Assembly (NCBI RefSeq): GCF_003710085.1
Contig: NZ_CP033324.1
Span: 3,411,501 to 3,475,500, forward strand
DNA: 64,000 nucleotides
Source: Nocardioides pantholopis
GTDB taxonomy: Bacteria; Actinomycetota; Actinomycetes; Propionibacteriales; Nocardioidaceae
Reading direction: 5' to 3'
Below the pieces are notes generated by a model that made no database searches, was not told where the DNA came from, and saw nothing but the letters and a program-made list of their open reading frames with translations. Shown one piece after another: positions 17,095-25,940 of this stretch (positions within the stretch are counted from its first letter, which is position 1; the number at the start of each line of letters is the position of its first letter). The position numbers and the translations under genes are program-made.

Positions 17095-17712
17095 ATGGAC
17101 TTCCAGGGGATGCTCTTCGAGGCGCCGGCCTCGGGGCTGCGCACCTTCGCCGGGATCGAGCGTCGCGTGCTGACCCGCGGCGCCTGGGTCGACGTGCTGC
17201 GCAGCTGGGTGCCGCAGGCCGACGACGTCTTCGCGACCCTCGTGCGCGACGTGCCGTGGCGCGCCGAGCGGCGGGAGATGTACGACCGGGTCGTCGACGT
17301 GCCGCGGCTGCTGCACACCTACGGCCTGGGCGAGGCGCTGCCGCACGTCGTGCTCGAGGAGGCGCGCGACGCGCTCAGCGAGCACTACCTGCCCGAGCTC
17401 GGTGAGCCGTTCCGCACCGCCGGATGCTGCTACTACCGCGACGGCCGGGACAGCGTCGCCTGGCACGGCGACACGATCGGCCGCGGGCGCAGCGAGGACA
17501 CCATGGTCGCGATCGTCTCCTTCGGCGATCCGCGGCGCCTCCAGCTGCGGCCCCGAGCCGGCGATGGCGAGTCGATCTCGATCGAGATGGGCCACGGCGA
17601 CCTCGTGGTCATGGGCGGCTCCTGCCAGCGCACCTGGGAGCACGCCGTGCCGAAGGTCGCCTCCGCCGGACCGCGGATCTCGGTGCAGTTCCGACCGTTG
17701 AACGTGTTCTGA
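17095..17712 (+). CDS. AlkB-like 2-oxoglutarate/Fe(II) dioxygenase
   Basis: 205 residues from ATG 17095. The Fe(II) ligands are recognisable: WHGD (HxD, near residue 122) and the later His in TWEHAVPKV. The Arg motif ISVQFRP binds 2-oxoglutarate at the end. CCYYRDGRDSVAWHGD and SIEMGHGDLVVMGGSCQRTWEH match AlkB family DNA dealkylases, which reverse 1-methyladenine and 3-methylcytosine lesions by oxidation. The perfect LexA box upstream supports a DNA-damage role, although classical E. coli alkB belongs to the Ada response. It stands alone, followed by a LapA-type gene at 57 bp. Confidence 0.88.
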   Translation: MDFQGMLFEAPASGLRTFAGIERRVLTRGAWVDVLRSWVPQADDVFATLVRDVPWRAERREMYDRVVDVPRLLHTYGLGEALPHVVLEEARDALSEHYLPELGEPFRTAGCCYYRDGRDSVAWHGDTIGRGRSEDTMVAIVSFGDPRRLQLRPRAGDGESISIEMGHGDLVVMGGSCQRTWEHAVPKVASAGPRISVQFRPLNVF

Positions 17713-17769
17713 GGCCCGGCCCCGCGGGCGCTCGGGTGTGCCGGGACCTCCCGTCGGGCACCGGGAGCC

Positions 17770-18153
17770 ATGAGTGAGCCCACCCCCACGACGCCCGGTC
17801 CGGCCAGCCCGGACCCGACGACGGAACCCACCGAGCCGACGACCGCGCCGGCTCCCGCACCCGCGGACCGGGCCTCACGCCGGGCCCGCCGCGAGGACGA
17901 CCCGCTGCGCGGCTCCCGCACCAGCGGCGTCTGGTTCGGCGTCATCATCGCCGCGATCGTGCTCATCCTGTTGGTGATCTTCATCGTGCAGAACACCCAG
18001 TCGGTCCGGGTCTCCTACTTCGGCTGGGACGGCGAGGCGCCGCTCTCGGTGTCGCTGCTCGTCGCGGCGGTCGCCGGCATGGTGCTGGCGATCATCGCGG
18101 CGTCGCTGCGGATCCTGCAGCTGCGCCGCCGGGTCCGCCGCAACCGGAGCTGA
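17770..18153 (+). CDS. LapA-domain (DUF1049) membrane protein
   Basis: 127 residues from ATG 17770. The first 50 residues are Pro/Thr-rich and then basic and probably unstructured. Two transmembrane helices follow (VWFGVIIAAIVLILLVIFIV and LLVAAVAGMVLAIIAASLRI). Between them lies the VQNTQSVRVSYFGWDGEAPLS linker, the hallmark of the LapA/DUF1049 family, which in E. coli works with LapB in controlling lipopolysaccharide synthesis. In Gram-positives the function is unknown. The C-terminal tail is strongly basic (LRRRVRRNRS). Confidence 0.85.
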   Translation: MSEPTPTTPGPASPDPTTEPTEPTTAPAPAPADRASRRARREDDPLRGSRTSGVWFGVIIAAIVLILLVIFIVQNTQSVRVSYFGWDGEAPLSVSLLVAAVAGMVLAIIAASLRILQLRRRVRRNRS

Positions 18154-18161
18154 GACCCGAC

Positions 18162-18308
18162 TCAGACGTCCGGCTGAGAGGCCGGTCCCGCGTCCTGGTC
18201 CTCGTCCTCGGCAGGGGCCTCCTCCGCCGCGGCGCCGTCGGGCTGCGAGGCCGGCTCGGCGTCCTGGTCGTGGGTGCCGTCGGGGTTCTCGCCGGGCTGC
18301 TGGCTCAT
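18162..18308 (-). CDS. Small acidic protein with repeated motif
   Basis: 48 residues from ATG 18308, preceded by a strong ribosome site (AGGAGG five bases upstream). The protein is acidic and Gln/Pro/Ala-rich and contains a near-exact internal repeat: DQDAEPASQPD and DQDAGPASQPD. No membrane segment or Cys is seen, so it is probably disordered. It follows the coxG gene by 50 bp on the same strand and could be the last gene of that transcript. No family is recognised; the ribosome site and clean frame argue that it is a real gene. Confidence 0.6.
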   Translation of the reverse strand: MSQQPGENPDGTHDQDAEPASQPDGAAAEEAPAEDEDQDAGPASQPDV

Positions 18309-18358
18309 GGGTCCTCCTGGATCCGGTGGGACACCCCGGTGCCCCGCGAGCGGCCGCC

Positions 18359-19096
18359 CTAACGGCCCCGGCGGCGGCTCTGCGCACCCCGCCGGCGCCC
18401 GCGGTGCTCGCGGCGTCGGCGGCGCAGGAGCCATCCGGCCAGGAGCACGCCACCGAGGACCGCCGCCGCCCGGGCGCCGTACGCCCGGGCCAGGGCAGGT
18501 GCCGCGGCGGCCCCCAGGTCCAGGGTGTCGCTCTCGCGCCGGTGCGAGGCGGGGGCTGCCTCCTCCGCGACAGGCGGAACGGGTGGCGGGGCCGGCGGCC
18601 CCAGGTTGCCGGGCGGCGGCTCGACGGCCGGCTGCACCGCCGCCGCCGGCACCCCGCCGGAGAGCCGCTGCTCCAGGCAGGCCACGAACTGGCCCAGCAG
18701 CTTGTCCGAGACGTCCTGCATGACGCCCCGCCCGAACTGGGCGGGCTTCCCGGTCACGGCCAGGTCGGTGACCACCTCGACGTCGGTGCCCTTGCCGCCC
18801 GGTGTCATGGTGAGCGTGACGGTGGCACCGGCGGTGCCGTTGCCGCGCTTGTCCTTGCCGCGGGCCTCGACCACGAACCGGTGCTGGACCTCGTCCTTCT
18901 CCACGAACGTGCCGGAGCCGGTGTAGACGAGCGCGATCGGGCCCAGCTTGACCTTCACCGAGCCGGTGAACGTGTCGTCCTCCACCGAGGTGACCGTGGC
19001 ACCCGGGAAGCACTCGGCGACCGCGGCGATGTCGTTGAAGTGCGCCCAGGTCACCGCGGGCGGCGTCGGGACCGAGAAGCGGTGCTGGAGGTCCAT
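18359..19096 (-). CDS. coxG: CoxG-type SRPBCC protein (xanthine/CO dehydrogenase accessory)
   Basis: 245 residues from ATG 19096. Residues 1-150 form the CoxG/SRPBCC fold ([54 protein letters not shown]). In Oligotropha, CoxG helps anchor CO dehydrogenase to the membrane. A Pro-rich linker follows, then a hydrophobic helix (AAAVLGGVLLAGWLL near 210) and an Arg-rich tail, consistent with membrane attachment. Its ATG overlaps the coxM stop (TGATG). Confidence 0.87.
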   Translation of the reverse strand: MDLQHRFSVPTPPAVTWAHFNDIAAVAECFPGATVTSVEDDTFTGSVKVKLGPIALVYTGSGTFVEKDEVQHRFVVEARGKDKRGNGTAGATVTLTMTPGGKGTDVEVVTDLAVTGKPAQFGRGVMQDVSDKLLGQFVACLEQRLSGGVPAAAVQPAVEPPPGNLGPPAPPPVPPVAEEAAPASHRRESDTLDLGAAAAPALARAYGARAAAVLGGVLLAGWLLRRRRREHRGRRRGAQSRRRGR

Positions 19097-19950
19097 CAGG
19101 CCCCCGCGGCGGCCAGCACCGCCCGACGGGTGAGCACGCCCGCCAGGTGCCGGCGGTAGTCCGCCTCGCCGTTGAGGTCCGAGGGCGGGTCCGTGCCCTC
19201 CGCCGCCAGCTGCGCCGCCACGCGTACGGCGTCCTCGGTGGGCGGCTGCCCGGCCAGGGCATCCTCGACGGCGCGGGCCCGCAAAGGGGTCGACCCCATG
19301 TTGGTCAGCCCGACCCGCGCCTCGGCGATGACGCCGCCCTCGAGCCGCACGGTCGCGGCGACCGCGACGATCGGCCACTGGTGCGCGACCCGGACGAACT
19401 TCTCGTAGCGGGCGCCCCAGCCGGGATGCTTCGGCAGCCGGACCTCGGTGAGGATCTCGTCCTCGCCGATCGCGGTCTCGAACAGGCCGAGGAAGAAGTC
19501 CTCCGCCTGCACGGTCCGGGTGCCACCGGGACCGGCCACCACGAACTCGGCTCCGAGCGCCAGGGTCGGGGCGCCGAGGTCGCCGGCCGGGTCGGCGTGG
19601 GCCAGCGCGCCGCCGAAGGTGCCCCGGTGCCGGATCTGGGCGTCGGCCAGGTGCTCGACGGCCTTGGTGACGAGCCCGGCGTACTGGGCCACGAGCGGGT
19701 GCGAGCCGACGACGGAGTGCGGGGTCATCGCGCCGACGACGATCGAGTCGCCGTCGTCGCGGACGCCGCGCAGCCCCTCGATCCGGCGCAGGTCGATCAC
19801 CAGCTCCGGGGCGTTGAGCCGCATCCGCAGCACCGGCAGCAGGCTCTGCCCGCCGGCCATGATCTTGGCCTCGTCACCGTGCTCGGTGAGTGCCGCGAGG
19901 GCCTCCTCGACAGTGGTCGGGGCCAGGTAGTCGAACGGGGCCGGGATCAT
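19096..19950 (-). CDS. coxM: Molybdenum hydroxylase FAD-binding (medium) subunit
   Basis: 284 residues from ATG 19950, preceded by GGAGG. FAD contacts are visible in [15 protein letters not shown] near residue 33 and [17 protein letters not shown] near residue 108. It passes electrons from the [2Fe-2S] subunit to the acceptor. A C-terminal CO-dehydrogenase flavoprotein domain (from about 175) completes the usual 280-290 residue chain. ATG overlaps the coxL stop, and its stop overlaps coxG. As the large subunit is form II, the substrate of the complex may not be CO. Confidence 0.9.
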   Translation of the reverse strand: MIPAPFDYLAPTTVEEALAALTEHGDEAKIMAGGQSLLPVLRMRLNAPELVIDLRRIEGLRGVRDDGDSIVVGAMTPHSVVGSHPLVAQYAGLVTKAVEHLADAQIRHRGTFGGALAHADPAGDLGAPTLALGAEFVVAGPGGTRTVQAEDFFLGLFETAIGEDEILTEVRLPKHPGWGARYEKFVRVAHQWPIVAVAATVRLEGGVIAEARVGLTNMGSTPLRARAVEDALAGQPPTEDAVRVAAQLAAEGTDPPSDLNGEADYRRHLAGVLTRRAVLAAAGA

Positions 19951-22427
19951 GGGTGTCCTCCTCCGGACGTGCGGTCCACGGTGCCCTCCTGGCCCGTCGA
20001 CGCGTCGAAGTGCGGGGCCGCGGCGCCTTCGGTGTCGCCGCCCGCTCCGCCCTCGTGGATCGCCCGCCAGACCCGCTCGGGCGTGCACGGCATCGCGACG
20101 TCGTGCACCCCGAGATGGCGCACGGCATCCACCACGGCGTTGACGACGGCGGGGGTCGACGCGATGGTGCCGGCCTCCCCGACGCCCTTGGTGCCGAGCG
20201 TGTTGGTCAGCGCCGGGGTCGTGGTGTGGTCGACAGCGAAGCTGATCGTGTCCGCTGCCGTCGGCAGCAGGTAGTCCACGAACGAGCCGGACACCAGCGT
20301 CCCGGACTCGTCGTGCACCGCTTCCTCCCACAGGGCCTGGGAGATGCCCTGGACCAGCCCGCCGTGCACCTGCCCGGAGACGATGAGCGGGTTGATGACG
20401 TTGCCGACGTCGTCGCAGCAGACGTAGGAGCGCATCCGCACCTGGCCGGTCTCGGTGTCGACCTCCATCGCGCACAGGTGGGTGCCGTGCGGGTAGTTGA
20501 AGTTCACCGGGTCGAAGGTGGCCTCGGAGTCGAGGCTCGGCTCGACGCCGTCGGGCAGGTCGTGGGCGGCGAACACCGCGGCGGCGATGTCGGTGATCGC
20601 CATCCCCTGGTCGGTGCCGCGCACGGCGAACCGGCCGCCGCGGAACTCCAGGTCGCCGGGCTCCGCCTCGAGCAGGTGCGCGGCGATCGGTCGGGCCCGC
20701 TCGATCACCTTGTCGGCGGCCCGGACCAGCGCCTCCCCACCCACGACGAGCGACCGGGACCCGTAGGTGTCCAGGCCCTTGTGCGCGACCTGGGTGTCGC
20801 CGTGCAGGACCTCGACGTTCTCGAACGGCACTCCGAGCCGGTCCGCGACGATCTGGCTGAACGCGGTCTCGTGCCCCTGGCCGTGCGCGCTCGCGCCGGT
20901 GACGACCTCGACGGTGCCCGTCGGCAGCATCCGCACGCTCGCGTGCTCCCAGCCGCCGGCGCCGTAGTCGAGCGAGCCGAGCACCCGCGACGGCGCGAGG
21001 CCGCACATCTCGGTGAAGGTCGAGACCCCGATGCCGAGCTGGACCGGGTCGCCGGCCTCGCGGCGCCGGCGCTGCTCGGCGCGCAGCTCGTCGTAGCCGA
21101 ACATCTCGGTGGCCCGCGCCGTCGCGGCCTCGTAGTTGCCCGAGTCGTACTCCAGGCCCGCGACGGTGGTGAACGGGAACTCCTCGTGCCGGATCCAGTT
21201 CCGCTCCCGGATCTCCAGCGGGTCGACGCCGACCGCGGCGGCCAGCTCGTCCATCAGCCGCTCGATGGCGTACGTCGCCTCCGGGCGCCCGGCGCCGCGG
21301 TAGGCGTCGGTCCAGGTCTTGTTCGTCAGGACCGTCTGGGCCTCGAAGCGGTAGGCGGGGAACTTGTAGATCGCGTTGTACATGAACGCGCCGAGGACCG
21401 GCACGCCGCCGCCCACCAGCGAGACGTAGGCGCCGAGGTCGGCGAGCAGGTCGACGTGCAGGCCGGTGACCCGGCCGTCGCGGTCGGCGGCGAGGGTCAG
21501 GCGCTGCCACTGGTCGCGGCCGTGGTGGCCGGCCATCAGCGACTCGCTGCGGGTCTCGGTGTACTTGACCGGCCGGCCCAGCCGCCGGGCGACCGCGACG
21601 GTCAGCCACTCCTCCGGGGTGGTCTGCAGCTTGCCGCCGAAGCCGCCGCCGACGTCCGGCGCGATCACCCGCAGCTTCGACTCGGGGATGCCGGTCGTGG
21701 CGGCCAGCGCGTAGCGCAGGATGTGCGGGATCTGGGTCGCCGACCAGACGGTCAGCTGCTCCCCGGTCGGGTCGCACACGGTGGAGCGGGGCTCCATGAA
21801 CGCCGGGATCAGCCGCTGCTGGCGGTACTCCCGCTCGATCACGATGCCGTCGGTGCGGGCCCGGGCGATCGCCTCCGCGACGTCGCCGCCGGTGCCGGCC
21901 TCCCCGGAGTCGAAGACCCAGTGGGCCGACCGGTTCGTGCCGAGGTCGGGGTGGGCCAGGACCCGGTCCGCGGCTGCCTCCTTGAGGTCCACGGCGGCCG
22001 GGAGCACGTCGTAGTCGACGTCGACGAGCTCGGCGGCGTCGCGGGCCTCCGCCGGGGTACGGGCGACGACCACCGCGACCACCTCCCCGGCGAACGCGAC
22101 CCGGTCGATCGCGACCGGCAGGTGGGTCGGGGTCTTCTGGTCCGGCGTGATCGGCCAGGCGTTGATCAGCACACCCTGGGTCTCGGCGAGGTCCTGGCCG
22201 GTGAACACGTCGACGACGTTGGTGGCCGCCTTGGCCGCGGTCGTGTCGATGGCGGTGATCCGGGCGTGCGCGAACGGGCTGCGCACCAGCGCGACGTGCA
22301 CCATCCCGGGCAGCGTGATGTTGTCGGTCCAGCGGGTGCGGCCGGTGATCAGCCGCTGGTCCTCCTTGCGGCGCCGGTCCCGGCCGATCTCCGGCTGGGT
22401 CTCGGGACGGGCCTCGGTCGCGGTCAT
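19947..22427 (-). CDS. coxL: Molybdenum hydroxylase large subunit, form II CoxL-like
   Basis: 826 residues from ATG 22427. It binds molybdopterin cytosine dinucleotide and carries the active site. VGGGFGGK near residue 258 and the catalytic Glu region [11 protein letters not shown] near the C-terminus are present. The active-site loop reads AYRGAGR (about 375-381), the form II loop, not the AYxCSFR loop with the Cys that binds copper in true (form I) CO dehydrogenase. CO oxidation is therefore doubtful; another aldehyde or heterocycle is likely. The gene order S-L-M is the usual form II order. ATG overlaps the coxS stop. Confidence 0.92.
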   Translation of the reverse strand: MTATEARPETQPEIGRDRRRKEDQRLITGRTRWTDNITLPGMVHVALVRSPFAHARITAIDTTAAKAATNVVDVFTGQDLAETQGVLINAWPITPDQKTPTHLPVAIDRVAFAGEVVAVVVARTPAEARDAAELVDVDYDVLPAAVDLKEAAADRVLAHPDLGTNRSAHWVFDSGEAGTGGDVAEAIARARTDGIVIEREYRQQRLIPAFMEPRSTVCDPTGEQLTVWSATQIPHILRYALAATTGIPESKLRVIAPDVGGGFGGKLQTTPEEWLTVAVARRLGRPVKYTETRSESLMAGHHGRDQWQRLTLAADRDGRVTGLHVDLLADLGAYVSLVGGGVPVLGAFMYNAIYKFPAYRFEAQTVLTNKTWTDAYRGAGRPEATYAIERLMDELAAAVGVDPLEIRERNWIRHEEFPFTTVAGLEYDSGNYEAATARATEMFGYDELRAEQRRRREAGDPVQLGIGVSTFTEMCGLAPSRVLGSLDYGAGGWEHASVRMLPTGTVEVVTGASAHGQGHETAFSQIVADRLGVPFENVEVLHGDTQVAHKGLDTYGSRSLVVGGEALVRAADKVIERARPIAAHLLEAEPGDLEFRGGRFAVRGTDQGMAITDIAAAVFAAHDLPDGVEPSLDSEATFDPVNFNYPHGTHLCAMEVDTETGQVRMRSYVCCDDVGNVINPLIVSGQVHGGLVQGISQALWEEAVHDESGTLVSGSFVDYLLPTAADTISFAVDHTTTPALTNTLGTKGVGEAGTIASTPAVVNAVVDAVRHLGVHDVAMPCTPERVWRAIHEGGAGGDTEGAAAPHFDASTGQEGTVDRTSGGGHP

Positions 22428-22909
22428 GCCGAGGCCCCCGATCCCTCGGAGGCCGGTCCGGCCGCGTGCTGCACGGCCCGCACGATGTTGTGGTAGCCGG
22501 TGCAGCGGCACAGGTTGCCCTCGAGCCCGAGCCGGATCTCCTCCTCGCTCGGGTGCGGGTTCTCCTCGAGCAGCGCGACGCTCTGCATGATCATCCCCGG
22601 CGTGCAGTAGCCGCACTGGAGACCGTGGCACTCCCGGAACGCCTCCTGCACCGGGTGCAGGACCCCGTCGGTGGCCAGCCCCTCGATCGTGGTGACGCTG
22701 GCCCCGTCGGCCTGGACCGCCAGCACGTTGCAGGACTTCACGCTGGTGCCGTCCAGGTGCACCGTGCAGGCCCCGCAGTTGCTGGTGTCGCAGCCGACGA
22801 CGGTGCCGGTCTTGCCGAGCCGCTCGCGCAGGTAGTGCACGAGCAGCATCCGGGGTTCGACGTCGTCGCTCACCTTCGAGCCGTCGACGGTGAGGCTGAT
22901 CCGGGTCAT
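22424..22909 (-). CDS. coxS: Molybdenum hydroxylase [2Fe-2S] small subunit
   Basis: 161 residues from ATG 22909. The plant-type [2Fe-2S] Cys set is [16 protein letters not shown] with a later Cys in [10 protein letters not shown]; the second cluster set is [13 protein letters not shown] and [10 protein letters not shown]. It relays electrons from the Mo site to FAD. The chain has the usual length. It is the first gene of coxS-L-M-G. Upstream lie 329 bp without a gene. Confidence 0.93.
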   Translation of the reverse strand: MTRISLTVDGSKVSDDVEPRMLLVHYLRERLGKTGTVVGCDTSNCGACTVHLDGTSVKSCNVLAVQADGASVTTIEGLATDGVLHPVQEAFRECHGLQCGYCTPGMIMQSVALLEENPHPSEEEIRLGLEGNLCRCTGYHNIVRAVQHAAGPASEGSGASA

Positions 22910-23238
22910 GGGTCCCCCTTGCGCAGTGCCCAGGCTGTGATGGCGGTCACACGGTAGGTCCCGATGGTTGGTCGATGGTTGGGGGCGGACCGTCCACGCG
23001 CGAGGCACGAGCGCGGGGGCGCGGCCGTCCCGGTCGAGCAAGCGGCACGGCCGAGCCTGCGAGGGCGTGGCGCGCGTCGAGACGGCGGCAGTGCGGGTCT
23101 CGACACGCTCGGCGCCAGGGCGCCTCACGGCTCGACCACCAGGGCCAGGCGGGGCGCCTCACGGCTCGACCACCGATGCACCGGGGCGCCTCACGGCTCG
23201 ACCACCGGAAGGCTGGATCACCGGAGGCCTGGGACGGG
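22910..23238. other. Gene-free 329-bp region upstream of coxS
   Basis: No coding sense is seen on either strand. The left half must hold the coxS promoter; I cannot place a convincing -10/-35. The right half contains the repeat cluster listed at 23096-23206. A short GTCGAGAC/GTCTCGAC inverted pair lies at about 23077-23104. Confidence 0.6.
23096..23206. repeat. REP-family repeat plus tandem GGCGCCTCACGGCTCGACCA units
   Basis: A variant of the window's common intergenic repeat (GTCTCGACACGCTC ... GGCTCGACCACC) covers 23096-23140. Its right half then recurs twice as 24-bp units at 23151-23174 and 23183-23206, all in the same orientation with 8-10 bp spacers. The block lies between the end of the GAF-regulator gene and coxS. 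Confidence 0.8.
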
Positions 23239-24480
23239 CTACCCCCGGGCGACGGCCAGGCGTCCCTTGAGCAGCGGGGCGGCGGGGTGCGGGCGGCCCG
23301 CGAGGACGGCCAGGCAGACCTCCAGCACCTCCGCGTCGTACGGCGCGTGCTCGCTGTAGCGGACCACGGCGTCGGGGTCGGGGTCGGCGAGCAGCGCCTC
23401 GCGCAGCGCGACCGCTACATACTCGGCGAGCTCGCCGAGCGCCGGGGAGTCGGTGCCGGGCAGCAGGCCGCCGCCGTAGGCCTCGACGGCGGCCCGCACC
23501 CGGCCGCGGCGCAGCAGGCTGAGCACCCGGTCGACGTCGGTCGTGACCGGCATCAGCAGCCGGTAGGGGCGTGAGGAGAGCCGTCCGCCCAGCGCGGCGC
23601 GCAGGTGCGAGACCTCGGCCTTGAGGGTGGAGAACGTGACCGCCTGGTCGCCGTAGAGGAGCGCATGCAGCTGCTCGAGCGAGAGCCCCTCGGGGTGCAG
23701 TGCGAGCAGGGCCAGGATCTCGCTCTGGCGACGGTTGAGCGCCAGTCGCCGGCCGTCCAGCCAGGCCTCGGCCGTGCCGAGGAGCGTCAGCACCAGCCCG
23801 ACCTCGGGCGTCCCCGGAGCGTCGGCGTACGCCGCGGTCGCCGGCATCGCGGACTCGATGAGCCGCGCCAGCACCCGCGCGGTCGCCAGCCCGATGGGGT
23901 GGGTGCGGTCCCAGGTGGTGGAGAGGTCGAGGACCCCGAGCTGGGTGCCGGTGACCGGGTCGCGCAGCGGCGCGGCCCAGCAGACCCAGTTGTGCACGAT
24001 CGGGGCGTAGTGCTCGGCGCTGAACACCACCGCCGGGGCGGCCGTCCGGTTCGCCAGGTCCAGGGCGTTGGTGCCGACCGAGCGGTCGTCCCAGCGGCCG
24101 CCCGGCACGAAGTTGACCCGCTCGGCCCGGCGGCGCATCACCCGGCCGCCGTAGGTCCACAGGATCCGGGTCTCGGGGTCGGTGACCGCCACGACCAGGT
24201 CGCCGTCCTCGGCGGTACGCCGCAGCTCGGCCTGCACCTCCTGCACCGCCACCTGGAGCGGGGAGCCGCGCCACAGCGCCGCGGTCTCGTCCTCGTCGGC
24301 CAGCGGCGCCTCCTCCACGTCGGGGGCCACCGCGGCGCGGGAGCGCGACCAGCTGGAGAGGATCTCAGGACGTACGCCGGGCCCGGCCCCGACCTCGTCG
24401 GAGCACTCCAGGAACGCCGTCCACGCCTGCACCGCCAGGTGCCGGCGGGCCGCGAGGTCGGAGCCCGCCGTGGCCACCAT
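23239..24480 (-). CDS. GAF-domain regulator with winged-helix DNA-binding C-terminus
   Basis: 413 residues from ATG 24480. Residues about 25-60 (VRPEILSSWSRSRAA) and the following GAF region (DLVVAVTDPETRILWTYGG, GGRWDDRSVGTNAL, VFSAEHYAPIVHNWVCWAAPL) match AcoR-type regulators that sense small molecules, but the sigma-54 AAA module is absent. Residues about 255-320 (LLGTAEAWLDGRRLALNRRQ, SEILALLALHPEGLSLEQL) resemble the winged helix of SARP/OmpR-type activators. It lies between the cox structural and maturation genes, so control of these is the natural guess. The ligand is not known. Confidence 0.82.
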   Translation of the reverse strand: MVATAGSDLAARRHLAVQAWTAFLECSDEVGAGPGVRPEILSSWSRSRAAVAPDVEEAPLADEDETAALWRGSPLQVAVQEVQAELRRTAEDGDLVVAVTDPETRILWTYGGRVMRRRAERVNFVPGGRWDDRSVGTNALDLANRTAAPAVVFSAEHYAPIVHNWVCWAAPLRDPVTGTQLGVLDLSTTWDRTHPIGLATARVLARLIESAMPATAAYADAPGTPEVGLVLTLLGTAEAWLDGRRLALNRRQSEILALLALHPEGLSLEQLHALLYGDQAVTFSTLKAEVSHLRAALGGRLSSRPYRLLMPVTTDVDRVLSLLRRGRVRAAVEAYGGGLLPGTDSPALGELAEYVAVALREALLADPDPDAVVRYSEHAPYDAEVLEVCLAVLAGRPHPAAPLLKGRLAVARG

Positions 24481-24532
24481 GGCGGCACGCTAGCACCGGG
24501 GTGACCCGGATCACAGGGCGAGCAGCGGCCGG

Positions 24533-25576
24533 TTACAGCTCGCGGCGCAGGAAGCGCACGGTGCGTCGCATCGAGTCCGCGAACCGGGGGCCGAACGCGT
24601 GCCCCTCCCCCGGGTAGATCTGCAGCGTGCTGTCCACGCCGGCCCGGGTCAGCAGCTGGTGCGTCGTGCGCGACCACGCGACCGGGCAGCTGTCGTCGGC
24701 GGTCCCGTGGTGGATCAGGACCGGCACCTCGACCCGGTCGAAGTAGGTGCGGGCGGACAGCTCGCGGTAGGAGCGCGGGTTCTCGGCCGGGCTGCCGCCG
24801 AGCCGGGCGTAGAGCCGCTCGGCCTGGTCGGGGCGCTCGGGGACCGTCCAGCGGCGCAGGTTGTCGATGAAGTCCGAGCTCACCGGCGCGAAGACCACCG
24901 CCGCGTCGACGAGGTCGGGGTGGGTGACGAGCGCGTTGTAGGTGACCGCGCCGCCCATCGAGCGGCCCACCATGCCCAGCCGCTCGGAGTCGACGTACGC
25001 CTCGCGCTCCAGCGCGCGGACCGCCCCGATGGCGTCGCGGGTGTAGGCCAGCCGCGACTCCCGGTCCAGGTCCCCGACCGGGTCGGAGCCGGCGTGGCCG
25101 CGGTAGTCGGTGTGCAGCACGACGAACCCGGCCGCCGCGAGCCACTCCTGCTCGCGCGACATGCCGCGGCCCAGCGTGTAGATCGCGGGGTCGATGTAGC
25201 CGTGGTTGAGCACCAGCGCCGGGAACGGCCCGCGGCCGGTGGGCACCAGCAGCTCGCCGGAGACCGTCGCCCCGTCGACGCGGTAGGTCACCGCCCAGCT
25301 GGTCCAGCTCTCGGTCCCGGCCAGCCGCTCGGTACGCCGGATCCGCCCGCCGCGCACCTCCTCGCGCATCAGTGCCGGCAGCGAGGTCCGGGAGGTGAGC
25401 GGCGGCAGCGTGGCCCCCGGCTCGGGGGCCTCGGACGGCGGTGCCGGCGGCTGCGGCGCGGGGCTGCCGGAGCGGGCCTCGGGGCCCGGGCCGGGATCGG
25501 GGTCCGCGTCCTCGGTGCATCCCGCCATCAGGGCGAGGAGCAGCAGCGCGACCGCTGCTGCTCCCGCCCGGCGCAT
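24533..25576 (-). CDS. Lipoprotein alpha/beta hydrolase (prolyl-oligopeptidase-like)
   Basis: 347 residues from ATG 25576. A lipobox LMAGC ends the signal peptide (Cys about 19), followed by an acidic, Pro-rich spacer. The hydrolase domain has the nucleophile elbow GRSMGG near residue 210, the acid in HGTADDSCP and the His in GEGHAFG near the end. LNHGYIDPAIY holds the oxyanion region. This layout matches dipeptidyl-peptidase-like or acyl esterases anchored on the outer face of the membrane. It lies inside the cox-accessory gene run but has no known role in molybdenum enzymes. Confidence 0.87.
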   Translation of the reverse strand: MRRAGAAAVALLLLALMAGCTEDADPDPGPGPEARSGSPAPQPPAPPSEAPEPGATLPPLTSRTSLPALMREEVRGGRIRRTERLAGTESWTSWAVTYRVDGATVSGELLVPTGRGPFPALVLNHGYIDPAIYTLGRGMSREQEWLAAAGFVVLHTDYRGHAGSDPVGDLDRESRLAYTRDAIGAVRALEREAYVDSERLGMVGRSMGGAVTYNALVTHPDLVDAAVVFAPVSSDFIDNLRRWTVPERPDQAERLYARLGGSPAENPRSYRELSARTYFDRVEVPVLIHHGTADDSCPVAWSRTTHQLLTRAGVDSTLQIYPGEGHAFGPRFADSMRRTVRFLRREL

Positions 25577-25579
25577 CGG

Positions 25580-25924
25580 CTAGTGGGCCGGGATGGCGCT
25601 GGTGGCGACGGTGAGCAGCACGACGGCGTCCTCGAGGGCGGCCAGGTCATGGCGGGCGTCCGGGACGACCAGCAGCTCCCCGGCCGCGGCCTCCCAGGCG
25701 TCCTCGCCGGCCTGGAGGCGGACCCGGCCGCGCAGCACCTGCAGGGTGGCCTCGCCCGGCGACTCGTGCTCCCCGAGCGCCCGACCGTCGGCCAGCGCGA
25801 TCAGCGTCTGGCGCAGGTCGTGCTCCTGACCGCCGTACACGGTCACGGCGGCGCGGCCGGCCGAGGCCTCCCGTGCCGCGGTGAGCTGGCTCTCGGCGAG
25901 GGCGGTCAGGGACGTGGCGGTCAT
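25580..25924 (-). CDS. Cupin-domain protein
   Basis: 114 residues from ATG 25924. A single small cupin barrel: the segment GRALGEHESPGEATLQVLRGRVRL corresponds to cupin motif 1 (with GEHES in place of the common G(X)5HXH) and AAAGELLVVPDARHDL to motif 2. Only some metal ligands (His, Glu, His) remain, so metal binding is uncertain. It is three bases before the lipoprotein hydrolase gene on the same strand and 16 bp after XdhC. Function unknown; it may be a binding or stress protein. Confidence 0.82.
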   Translation of the reverse strand: MTATSLTALAESQLTAAREASAGRAAVTVYGGQEHDLRQTLIALADGRALGEHESPGEATLQVLRGRVRLQAGEDAWEAAAGELLVVPDARHDLAALEDAVVLLTVATSAIPAH

Positions 25925-25940
25925 GGTTCCTCCGGAACTG

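Noticed and set aside
19947..22427. Calling the cox locus a true aerobic CO dehydrogenase
   Set aside because: The active-site loop is AYRGAGR (form II), lacking the copper-binding Cys of form I enzymes.
19890..22496. Plus-strand frame of 868 codons
   Set aside because: Antisense to coxL and coxM, which have unmistakable motifs.
23117..23206. Tandem 24-bp units considered as a CRISPR array
   Set aside because: Only three units, spacers of 8-10 bp, unit related to the intergenic REP family, and no cas genes.
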